Source of the DNA: Streptomyces mexicanus
Lineage (GTDB): Bacteria > Actinomycetota > Actinomycetes > Streptomycetales > Streptomycetaceae
Direction: 5' to 3'
DNA: 64,000 nt
Assembly (NCBI RefSeq): GCF_902506575.1
Contig: NZ_LR732544.1
Coordinates: forward strand, 1,589,405 to 1,653,404
Shown here: piece by piece, positions 56,984 through 64,000 of the stretch
Position numbering within the stretch: position 1 is the first letter of the stretch
Layout of the letters: every line of letters begins with the position of its first letter
Notes under the pieces: model-generated
Database searches by the model: none
Told to the model about the DNA's origin: nothing
Seen by the model: the letters and a program-made list of their open reading frames with translations, nothing else
Translations under genes and position numbers: made by a program

Positions 56984-57006
56984 GTGCGGGAACAGCACAG
57001 GGTGCC
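56984..57006. promoter_or_regulatory. GTGCGGGAACAGCAC motif, copy B
   Basis: This is the second copy of the 23-bp motif found at 55315-55337, matching at 21 of 23 positions (core GGAACAGCACAGGG identical). It lies downstream of dps and overlaps the first arm of the terminator at 57000-57034. Confidence 0.45.
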
Positions 57007-57034
57007 CTGCCCGCGGTCGGCGAGCAGGGCACCC
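57000..57034. terminator. Terminator between convergent dps and DUF1275 genes
   Basis: GGGTGCCCTGC (57000-57010) pairs perfectly with GCAGGGCACCC (57024-57034) around a 13-base loop. Confidence 0.75.
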
Positions 57035-57045
57035 GGCGGCGGGGG

Positions 57046-57717
57046 TCAGGGACGGTCGCGGTAGCCGAGCGCCACCGCGGCGACGAGGACCGTGCTGACC
57101 AGCATCGGCCAGCCCAGTCCCACGTGGTTGACCAGGGCGGCACCGGCCGCGGCGCCGACGAGCATGGCGGCGACCGCCAGCAGCCGGCGACCGGCCCTCG
57201 GGTTGGTGCCGCCGGCCAGGGACGACTCGGACGCCAGACCCGTCAGGGTCAGGGTCAGGACGGTGGTGGTGAGGTCGGGCACGGCCAGTGTGCGTACGGT
57301 GCCGTTGCGCAGCCCCATGGCGAGTGCGACCAGGGCGATCAGCAGGTCGGTGGGGGCGGAGGCGAAGGCGGCCACGGTGGCGACCGCGAGCAGCAGGGCC
57401 TCCGCCGTGAGCACCGTCCGTATCCAGGTCTGCTGCGGACGCTCACGGAGGAAGCGCTCGACCCGTCCGGCACAGACCGAACCGGCCAGGAACGCCGCGA
57501 GCGAGACGAGCGACCCGACGACCGAGAACCCCGGCGTGCCCACGGCGGCGAACCCGATGATCACGACGTTGCCGGTCATGTTGGCGGTGAAGACGTGTCC
57601 CAGGCCGAGATAGCTGACGGCGTCGAGGAAACCGCTGACGACGGTCAGCACGGTCAGGGCTCGGGGCAGGGCCGGATGCGCCGGCTTTTCGGCAGGGGTG
57701 ACTGCGGCTTGTGCCAC
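57046..57717 (-). CDS. DUF1275 (YoaK-type) membrane protein
   Basis: The 223-residue protein has about six transmembrane helices and the DUF1275 signature: VVSGFLDAVSYLGLGHVFTANMTGN near the N-terminus and GLRNGTVRTLAVPDLTTTVLTLTLTG. Function unknown; some members are thought to be transporters. The GTG at 57717 has GGGAG 6 bp upstream. Confidence 0.92.
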   Translation of the reverse strand: MAQAAVTPAEKPAHPALPRALTVLTVVSGFLDAVSYLGLGHVFTANMTGNVVIIGFAAVGTPGFSVVGSLVSLAAFLAGSVCAGRVERFLRERPQQTWIRTVLTAEALLLAVATVAAFASAPTDLLIALVALAMGLRNGTVRTLAVPDLTTTVLTLTLTGLASESSLAGGTNPRAGRRLLAVAAMLVGAAAGAALVNHVGLGWPMLVSTVLVAAVALGYRDRP

Positions 57718-57909
57718 GCTGTGCTCCCTTGGCAGTCGAAGGGGTGGGCGGGGGGGGGAAACGCTGGGTCCGCGTTCGGTGTTCGGCGTTCGCGTCGTTC
57801 CGGTACAGGTCCTGCGGGTCCCCGGACATGAAGCTGCCTCGGCCGAACCGGCGGACCCGGGCCGGTGACCGGCTCGGGTCCGCGTGGTGCGGCGGCGGGC
57901 CGCCGGAGG

Positions 57910-59001
57910 TCACCGGGCGGCGGGAGTCCGCTCGCGGGCGGCCGACAGGGACGCGTGGGTCGGGGCGTCGGGGACCCCGGCGGGCCGTCCCTTGGCGAAC
58001 TCCTCGCGCAGCACCGGCACGACCTCCTCGCCCAGCAGGTCCAGCTGCTCCAGGACGGTCTTCAGCGGCAGCCCGGCGTGGTCCATCAGGAACAGCTGGC
58101 GCTGGTAGTCGCCGACGTGCTCGCGGAAGGTGAGCGTCCGTTCGATGACCTGCTGGGGGCTGCCCACGGTGAGCGGGGTCTGCTCGGTGAAGTCCTCCAG
58201 CGAGGGCCCGTGCCCGTACACCGGCGCGTTGTCGAAGTAGGGCCGGAACTCCCGTACCGCGTCCTGGGAGTTGTGACGCATGAAGACCTGGCCGCCGAGG
58301 CCGACGACGGCCTGCTCGGGCGTGCCGTGGCCGTAGTGGGCGTAGCGCTCGCGGTAGATCCCGACCATGCGCTTGGTGTGGTCGGCGGGCCAGAAGATGT
58401 TGTTGTGGAAGAAACCGTCACCGTAGTAGGCGGCCTGCTCGGCGATCTCCGGCGAGCGGATGGAGCCGTGCCAGACGAACGGGGGTACGCCGTCCAGCGG
58501 GCGCGGGGTGGACGTGAAGCCCTGGAGCGGCGTGCGGAACTTGCCTTCCCAGTCGATGACGTCCTCGCGCCACAACCGGTGCAGCAGCGCGTAGTTCTCG
58601 ATGGCCAGCGGGATGCCCTGGCGGATGTCCTGACCGAACCAGGGGTAGACCGGCCCGGTGTTGCCGCGGCCCAGCATCAGGTCGACGCGGCCGTCGGCCA
58701 GGTGCTGGAGCATCGCGAAGTCCTCGGCGATCTTCACCGGGTCGCTGGTGGTGATCAGCGTGGTCGAGGTCGACAGGGTGATCCGCTCGGTGCGGGCGGC
58801 GATCCAGCCGAGCATGGTCGTCGGCGAGGAGGGCACGAACGGCGGGTTGTGGTGCTCGCCGGTCGCGAAGACGTCCAGACCGACCTCTTCCGCCTTCAGC
58901 GCGATCGCGACCATGGCCTTGAGCCGCTCGTGCTCGGTCGGCGTCCGGCCGGTGGTGGGGTCCGGTGTGACGTCGCCCACCGTGAAGATCCCGAACTGCA
59001 T
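57910..59001 (-). CDS. LLM class flavin-dependent monooxygenase (CE1758-like)
   Basis: The 363-residue luciferase-like barrel begins MQFGIFTVGDVTPDPTTGRT and has ATGEHHNPPFVPSSPTTML, RVDLMLGRGNTGPVYPWFG and PPFVWHGSIRSPEIAEQAAYYGDGFF, closely matching the FMN-dependent family recalled as TIGR04036 (CE1758). These usually work with a CE1759-type FMN reductase, here encoded about 5 kb away at 52036. The substrate is unknown. GGAGG precedes the ATG by 4-5 bp. Confidence 0.92.
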   Translation of the reverse strand: MQFGIFTVGDVTPDPTTGRTPTEHERLKAMVAIALKAEEVGLDVFATGEHHNPPFVPSSPTTMLGWIAARTERITLSTSTTLITTSDPVKIAEDFAMLQHLADGRVDLMLGRGNTGPVYPWFGQDIRQGIPLAIENYALLHRLWREDVIDWEGKFRTPLQGFTSTPRPLDGVPPFVWHGSIRSPEIAEQAAYYGDGFFHNNIFWPADHTKRMVGIYRERYAHYGHGTPEQAVVGLGGQVFMRHNSQDAVREFRPYFDNAPVYGHGPSLEDFTEQTPLTVGSPQQVIERTLTFREHVGDYQRQLFLMDHAGLPLKTVLEQLDLLGEEVVPVLREEFAKGRPAGVPDAPTHASLSAARERTPAAR

Positions 59002-59309
59002 TGTCCCTCCCGGGTCCTGCTTTCGCATGGGGCCCGCGACCGGCCTCGGCCGGGGCATGCGCAGGGACGCTACGGGGACGGGGCCGCGCATGCGTGACCG
59101 AGCGTGCACTGCTGTCATTCCGAGAACGCAGCGGCGGACGGTTCCGGGGGTCTCCGTTCGATGCCGCTGTACAGTCGGCTCCGCGTACGAGCGTCGCCAT
59201 GTCACTCCTGGTCAGCGCTTGTGCCGGGGTTCGTGCGGGGCGGGGGTGGCAGCGGCGGCGGCCGGAGGCTGGATGGCATGCTCCTGACATATCACCTACC
59301 GACCGTTAC

Positions 59310-59342
59310 TTGACCTTTCAGCAATTGATCTGCGGATAGTGT
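59310..59342 (+). promoter_or_regulatory. Candidate vegetative promoter of the sedolisin gene
   Basis: TTGACC (59310-59315) and GATAGT (59335-59340; spacing 19) or TAGTGT (59337-59342) lie in the only AT-rich stretch of the 422-bp divergent gap 59002-59423, about 85 bp before the TTG start. The rest of the gap shows no gene. Confidence 0.4.
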
Positions 59343-59423
59343 GCAGCGAACACACGTTCGCCGCCGACCGCGATGCTGCCGCAAGAGGTCGGCCCGCGCG
59401 CTCGTCCACACAGGAGTGACACG

Positions 59424-62400
59424 TTGCGAATACCGAGGTTGTCCAGACCCGACCATGGGCGGACACCCATGCGTCTGGCCGTTGTTGTCTCCGCTGTGGC
59501 GGCGATGGTGGGCGCGGGTCTGCCCCTCGCCCTGGACGCGACGGCGAAGCCGGCCGACACGGCGTCACACGGGAAGAAGCCTTCTGTCGAGCAGGTGTGC
59601 GGTACGCCCCGGCCCGGCAAGGTCTCCTGTTTCGCCATGCGGCGCACGGACGTTGCCGGAAGGAAGGGAGTCCTCGCGGCCACCACGACCCCCAGTGGCT
59701 GGGGCGCGGCGGACCTGCGGAGTGCGTACAACCTGCCGGCTGACGGCGGCGGGGGCCGGACCGTGGCCGTCGTGGTCGCCTACGACGACCCGACGGCCGA
59801 GTCCGACCTGGCCGTCTACCGCGCCCAGTACGGCCTGCCGGCGTGCACCACCGGCAACGGCTGCCTGCGCAAGATCGACCAGCGGGGCGGCACCGACTAC
59901 CCCGAGGCCGACCCCGGATGGGCAGCTGAGACGTCGCTCGACCTGGACATGGTCTCCGCGGCCGCGCCCGACGCCCATATCCTGCTGGTCGAGGCGGACA
60001 CCGACGAATTCGAGAACATCTTCGCCGCCGTCGACCAGGCCGTCGCCCAGGGAGCCCAGTACGTCTCCAACTCCTACGGGAGCGCGTACGACGGGACGCC
60101 CGGAAGCGGTGAGGACCCCGCCGAGACGGCCGAGTTCGACGCCCACTACGACCATCCGGGCGTCGCGATGGTCGCCTCCTCCGGCGACTACGGCTACGGC
60201 GTCACGTATCCGGCGGCCTCGCAGCATGTGACCGCCGTCGGCGGCACAGCGCTCAAGAAGGACCCCGACAGTGCCCGCGGCTGGTCCGAATCGGTGTGGT
60301 ACAACGCCTACGGTGCCCCGGGATCGGGCTGCTCGGCGTACGAGCCCAAGCCCGCCTTCCAGACCGACACCGGATGCGACACGCGGTCGGTGTCGGACGT
60401 GTCGGCCGTCGCCGACCCGCTCACCGGTGTGGCGGTCTACCAGACCTACGGCAGCGACGGCTGGGGGGTGATGGGCGGCACCAGCGCCGCCGCCCCGATC
60501 ATCACGGGCGTCTACGCCGCCGCCGACGCTCCCGACGCGCACACCTACCCCAACTCCTACCCGTACTTCACCTCCTCCGGCCTCAACGACGTCACCAGCG
60601 GTGCCAACGGCAGCTGCGCCGCCGGCCGTCCGTGCACCGCCGGGGCCGGCTACGACGGCCCGACCGGCCTCGGCACCCCCAACGGCCTGACCGCCTTCCG
60701 CAGTTACCCGCACGGTGAGATCAGCGGTACCGTCACCGACTCCGCGGGGACACCGCTGACCGGGGTGTCGGTCACCGCCGGCGACTACCGGACCACCACG
60801 GACGGCAAGGGCCACTACGCCTTCGTCCTGCCGCCCGGCAGCTATGACCTCACCGCCGCCGCCTACGGCTACCACAGCGGGACGGCCACGGGCGTGGCCG
60901 TCACCGAAGGCGGCTCGGTCACCGAGAAGTTCGTGCTGGTCGCGGTGCCCCACCAGACCGTCACCGGCAAGGTCACCGACGGCTCCGGCCACGGCTGGCC
61001 GCTGTACGCCACGGTCACCGCCGACGGCGTGCCCGGCGCACCGGTCTTCACCGACCCCTACACCGGCACCTACAAGCTCCAGCTCCCCGAGGGCCATGAC
61101 TACACCCTGAAGTTCGCCGCGCGATACCCGGGTTACCAGGCGGTGACCAAGAACGTCACCGTCGCGGACTCCTCACGGACCGTCGACGTCGCCGTCCCGG
61201 TGGACGCCAAGGCGGCCACCGCCGCGGGCTATGCGACGAAGAGGAGCGGTCCCATCGAGTCGTTCGACTCCACGACCGCCGCGCCGGACGGCTGGAGCGT
61301 CGTCGACGCGGACGGCACGACCGGCGGCTGGGAGTTCTCCGACGCGGGCAACCGGGGCAACCGCACCGGGGGCAGCGGCGCCTTCGCCATGGTCGACAGC
61401 GACCACATCGGTGGCGGCAAGCACCAGGACAGCACGCTGCTCAGCCCCGTCTACGACTTCAGCGGCTACACCTCGCCCCGGGTCTCGTTCGACACGGACT
61501 ACGAGGGGTACGACGGCCAGAGCGGCAGTGTCGACATCACCACCGACGGCGGTGCCACCTGGACCACGGTGTGGTCGCGGACCACCAACGTGACGGACCA
61601 CATCGATCTCCCGCTCACCGCCTACGCCGGTGCCAAGGCCGTCCAGCTGCGGTTCCACTTCACCGCCACCTGGGGCTGGTGGTGGGAGCTGGACGACGTC
61701 TTCGTCGGCGAGCAGCACTACGGCCCGGTGGACGGCGGCCTGGTGGCGGGCACCGTCACCGACGCCAACACCGGTCAGGGCATCGTCGGAGCCACCGTCA
61801 CCGACGGCGACGCCGCCGCGCAGTCGGGCGTGACCGCCGCCACTTCGGACGACCCGGGGCTCGGCGACGGCTTCTACTGGCTGTTCTCCGACACCCCCGG
61901 CCGGCACTCCTTCACGGCGACGAAGGGCGCGTACACCTCCGCCGACAGCACCGTGCGGGTGACGGCGGACAGCACCACCGAGGCCACCTACTCACTCGAG
62001 GCCGGACAGCTCACCCTCACCCCCGCGGCCGTCGACAAGACGCTGGCCTGGGGAGCCACCGGTACCCAGAAGCTGACCGTGACCAACACCGGCCGCGTCC
62101 CCGCCACCTTCACCCTCGGGGAATGGCCGGGTGGCTTCCGGCAGCAGGCCGCCCAGGGCGCACCGCTCCAGGTGGTGCCGGTCGACCCTTCGCCGCTGCG
62201 GGAGCGGACCGGCAGGTCCGCCGCCGGACCGACGGCGGCACCCGCGGCCGCCGGTGACGCCTGGAAGCCGGTGGCGGATCTGCCGGTGGGCTCCTCGGAC
62301 AACGCGGTCGCCGCGGACGGCGGCAAGCTCTACTCCGCCTTCGGCTTCAACGGGACCACCTACACCTCGGACCTGTACGGCTACGACCCCGGCTCGGGCG

Positions 62401-63599
62401 CCTGGACGAAGCTGTCCTCGGCGGCCGACGGCCGCGGGGCACCGGCCAAGGGCTTCATCGACGGCAAGCTCTACGCCGTCGGCGGCTGGGGTGCCGACGG
62501 ATCGCTCGACGCGAAAACGGAGATCTACGACCCGTCGTCCGACACCTGGACCACCGGCGCCCCCTCGCCCAAGCCCGCCGCGGCCTCCGGCAGCGCGGTC
62601 CTGGACGGCAAGCTGTACGTCGTCGGCGGCTGCCTCGCCTCCTCCTGCGGCACCACCGACGTCTATGCCTACGACCCGTCCACCGACAACTGGTCGCGGA
62701 TGGCCGCCTACCCCGAGCCCGTCTCCTGGACCGCCTGCGGTGCGATCGACGGCGTGCTCTACTGCGCCGGCGGTACGGCCGACAGCGGCGACACGAAGCA
62801 CGCCTACGCCTACGACCCCGTGTCCGACAGCTGGTCGCGGATCGCCGATCTGCCGACCACGCTCTGGGGTTCCGCCTACACCGCCGCGAACGGGCTGCTG
62901 CTCACCGTCGGCGGCAGGGTGCCCGGCGGCGTGACCAACCAGAGCTTCGCCTTCGACCCCCGGGCCGGTACCTGGGGCGCCCTGCCCAATGCCGACACCC
63001 CGGTCTACCGCGGCGGTGGCGCACCTGGCTTCTACAGCGTCGGCGGCAAGAACAACAACCTCATCGGCGCCAAGCCGACCGCCGCCGTCAAGGTACTGCC
63101 CGGTTACGACCAGGCCGGTGCGGGCAAGGGCGTGACCTGGCTCGGCGTCGACACCCGGCGGGTGACCCTCGCCCCGGGGGCCGCCACCACCGTGGTGGTC
63201 TCCCTGGACGCCGCGGTCGCCGAGGTCACCCAGCCGGGCACGTACACCGCGCGGCTCAGCGTGGGCACCGACACCCCGTACCACGCCTCCGAGATCCCGG
63301 TGACCATGCACGTCGAGCCGCCGAAGAGCTGGGGCAAGTACGCCGGTACGGTCCTCGGCTCCGACGGTGCGGACGGGACGGCACCGCTCGCCGGGGCCAC
63401 CGTCCAGATCGACGGCAAGGCATCCGACTACACCCTGAAGACCGCCAAGGACGGCACCTTCGCGCTGTGGCTGGACGCCCGTGGCGCTCCGCTCACCGTG
63501 ACCGTGGCCAAGGACGGCTACCAGCCGGCCGTCGCCAAGGTGAAGCTCACGAAGGGAGAGACGACCACCGGTGACTTCACCCTGAGGAAGGCACCGTGA
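59424..63599 (+). CDS. Secreted sedolisin (S53)-type peptidase with carboxypeptidase-regulatory-like, anchor-J-like and kelch domains
   Basis: The 1,391-residue exported protein opens with a signal peptide (RLAVVVSAVAAMVGAGLPLALDATA). The S53 catalytic residues are present: Glu169 and Asp173 (AAETSLDLD), Asp255 (SSGDYGYG) and Ser354 (GGTSAAAPI). The pro-kumamolisin prodomain that normally precedes them is missing; only ~60 residues intervene. After the peptidase come two carboxypeptidase-regulatory-like folds (EISGTVTDSAGTPLTGVSV, TVTGKVTDGSGHGWPLY), an anchor-J/MAM-like domain (GWSVVDADGTTGGWEF to ELDDVFVGE), another regulatory fold, a BACON-like segment, about five kelch repeats (KLYAVGGWG, KLYVVGGC, VLYCAGGTA) and a last regulatory fold. 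The TTG at 59424 has AGGAG 7 bp upstream; the ATG at 59469 is an alternative. Confidence 0.88.
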   Translation: MRIPRLSRPDHGRTPMRLAVVVSAVAAMVGAGLPLALDATAKPADTASHGKKPSVEQVCGTPRPGKVSCFAMRRTDVAGRKGVLAATTTPSGWGAADLRSAYNLPADGGGGRTVAVVVAYDDPTAESDLAVYRAQYGLPACTTGNGCLRKIDQRGGTDYPEADPGWAAETSLDLDMVSAAAPDAHILLVEADTDEFENIFAAVDQAVAQGAQYVSNSYGSAYDGTPGSGEDPAETAEFDAHYDHPGVAMVASSGDYGYGVTYPAASQHVTAVGGTALKKDPDSARGWSESVWYNAYGAPGSGCSAYEPKPAFQTDTGCDTRSVSDVSAVADPLTGVAVYQTYGSDGWGVMGGTSAAAPIITGVYAAADAPDAHTYPNSYPYFTSSGLNDVTSGANGSCAAGRPCTAGAGYDGPTGLGTPNGLTAFRSYPHGEISGTVTDSAGTPLTGVSVTAGDYRTTTDGKGHYAFVLPPGSYDLTAAAYGYHSGTATGVAVTEGGSVTEKFVLVAVPHQTVTGKVTDGSGHGWPLYATVTADGVPGAPVFTDPYTGTYKLQLPEGHDYTLKFAARYPGYQAVTKNVTVADSSRTVDVAVPVDAKAATAAGYATKRSGPIESFDSTTAAPDGWSVVDADGTTGGWEFSDAGNRGNRTGGSGAFAMVDSDHIGGGKHQDSTLLSPVYDFSGYTSPRVSFDTDYEGYDGQSGSVDITTDGGATWTTVWSRTTNVTDHIDLPLTAYAGAKAVQLRFHFTATWGWWWELDDVFVGEQHYGPVDGGLVAGTVTDANTGQGIVGATVTDGDAAAQSGVTAATSDDPGLGDGFYWLFSDTPGRHSFTATKGAYTSADSTVRVTADSTTEATYSLEAGQLTLTPAAVDKTLAWGATGTQKLTVTNTGRVPATFTLGEWPGGFRQQAAQGAPLQVVPVDPSPLRERTGRSAAGPTAAPAAAGDAWKPVADLPVGSSDNAVAADGGKLYSAFGFNGTTYTSDLYGYDPGSGAWTKLSSAADGRGAPAKGFIDGKLYAVGGWGADGSLDAKTEIYDPSSDTWTTGAPSPKPAAASGSAVLDGKLYVVGGCLASSCGTTDVYAYDPSTDNWSRMAAYPEPVSWTACGAIDGVLYCAGGTADSGDTKHAYAYDPVSDSWSRIADLPTTLWGSAYTAANGLLLTVGGRVPGGVTNQSFAFDPRAGTWGALPNADTPVYRGGGAPGFYSVGGKNNNLIGAKPTAAVKVLPGYDQAGAGKGVTWLGVDTRRVTLAPGAATTVVVSLDAAVAEVTQPGTYTARLSVGTDTPYHASEIPVTMHVEPPKSWGKYAGTVLGSDGADGTAPLAGATVQIDGKASDYTLKTAKDGTFALWLDARGAPLTVTVAKDGYQPAVAKVKLTKGETTTGDFTLRKAP

Positions 63600-63635
63600 T
63601 CACCGCCCACAGCGGCTGAACAGCCCGACGTCCCC

Positions 63636-63652
63636 GATGCGCCCAGCGCATC
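63636..63652. terminator. Small hairpin after the sedolisin gene
   Basis: GATGCGC (63636-63642) and GCGCATC (63646-63652) form a perfect 7-bp stem with a CCA loop between convergent genes. Confidence 0.5.
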
Positions 63653-63681
63653 GCGGCGTCAGGCCGCTCTCGGTGCGCAGT

Positions 63682-64000
63682 TCAGTGCCGGTACGGCGGC
63701 GGGACCACGCGGCATGACCGCCGACCGCGAGGACGGCCGGCGCCACGGTGGCGACGCAGCAGGTACTTGTGGTGACCGGACAGCACCAGCTCGCCGCGCT
63801 GGTTGTGGAGGGTGGCCGCCGTGACAACGACGCCGGCGTCGCCGTCCGGCTCCAGACCGGTGATGGTCAGAGCCGGGTAGAGCGTGTCCCCGGAGTGCAC
63901 TTCGGCCGTGAACGCGAGCACCTGCAGACCGTGCACCGCCCGTGCCGAGTGTCCGTGTCCGCCGCGCCCACTCGGCGTCGTAGTGCACGGGGTGGTTGTC
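63682..64000 (-). pseudogene. MaoC-type dehydratase, 3' part, with a frameshift; runs off the window
   Basis: The minus strand encodes the C-terminal half of a hotdog MaoC-like protein. From the right edge the frame reads DNHPVHYDAEWARR, then one extra base (about 63958) is needed to be skipped to reach HGHSARAVHGLQVLAFTAEV and GDTLYPALTITGLEPDGD down to GHHKYLLRRH. Both frames fit the family, so a +1 insertion or a sequence error splits the gene. The start lies outside the window. Family members hydrate enoyl-CoA or beta-methylmalyl-CoA-type substrates. Confidence 0.65.

Overview
The window is chromosomal DNA from a high-GC actinomycete, almost certainly a Streptomyces. Third codon positions are nearly all G or C, GTG and TTG starts preceded by GGAG-type ribosome binding sites are frequent, and the gene content is typical: a WhiB protein, an SsgA-like protein, F420/FMN luciferase-like oxidoreductases, a fused Ada-AlkA, crotonyl-CoA carboxylase/reductase, a WHG-free PucR regulator and a ClpC-like unfoldase. 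I see no tRNA, rRNA, insertion sequence, prophage or CRISPR array. Most of the very long reading frames on the opposite strand are GC-skew shadows of real genes.

Layout. (1) 0.2-1.3 kb: RidA and a HEAT-repeat protein whose 3' end is echoed in a 26-bp tandem repeat. (2) 1.7-12.9 kb: a C4/C5 acyl-CoA block with a duplicated-fused 3-hydroxyacyl-CoA dehydrogenase, a TetR regulator, and a tight operon ccr-meaA-lyase-MaoC-acyl-CoA dehydrogenase. Together these cover the distinctive steps of the ethylmalonyl-CoA pathway (crotonyl-CoA to ethylmalonyl-, methylsuccinyl-, mesaconyl- and methylmalyl-CoA, then glyoxylate plus propionyl-CoA). They are followed by psd-pssA for phosphatidylethanolamine synthesis. 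(3) 13-20.2 kb: glycerate kinase, then a neighbourhood of ADP-ribose/NAD enzymes (ADP-ribosylglycohydrolase, Nudix, Sir2, macrodomain) interleaved with alkylation-damage repair genes (ogt, ada-alkA). (4) 20.2-22.8 kb: a phytoene-dehydrogenase-like FAD oxidoreductase whose 5' end carries a perfect 46-bp inverted repeat, and a DUF3558-like lipoprotein.

(5) 22.8-30.9 kb: a reductive-pyrimidine/hydantoin catabolic cluster on the minus strand (class III aminotransferase, PucR regulator, beta-ureidopropionase-type nitrilase, dihydropyrimidinase, F420-type LLM oxidoreductase, NCS1 permease). (6) 31-43.1 kb: a small XRE regulator, a ClpC-like ATPase, gamma-glutamyltransferase, exonuclease III, a metallo-hydrolase, an orphan PcaL fusion, and an XRE-NB-ARC-TPR STAND protein. 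(7) 43.2-54 kb: several alpha/beta hydrolases, a WhiB protein, GNAT, AhpD-like, YtcJ-like amidohydrolase, DoxX, SsgA-like and FMN reductase genes. (8) 54-59 kb: an AraC regulator, isochorismatase-like hydrolase, Dps, DUF1275 and an LLM flavoenzyme. (9) 59.4-63.6 kb: a giant secreted sedolisin-type peptidase with kelch repeats, then the 3' part of a frameshifted MaoC gene running off the right edge.

The most unusual non-coding structures are the inverted repeat around 21.5-21.8 kb, whose inversion would swap the N-terminus of the FAD enzyme in frame, and three independent tandem repeats (26, 34 and 29 bp) that each straddle the stop codon of the gene they follow. Family names are from sequence recognition by eye and no database search was run.
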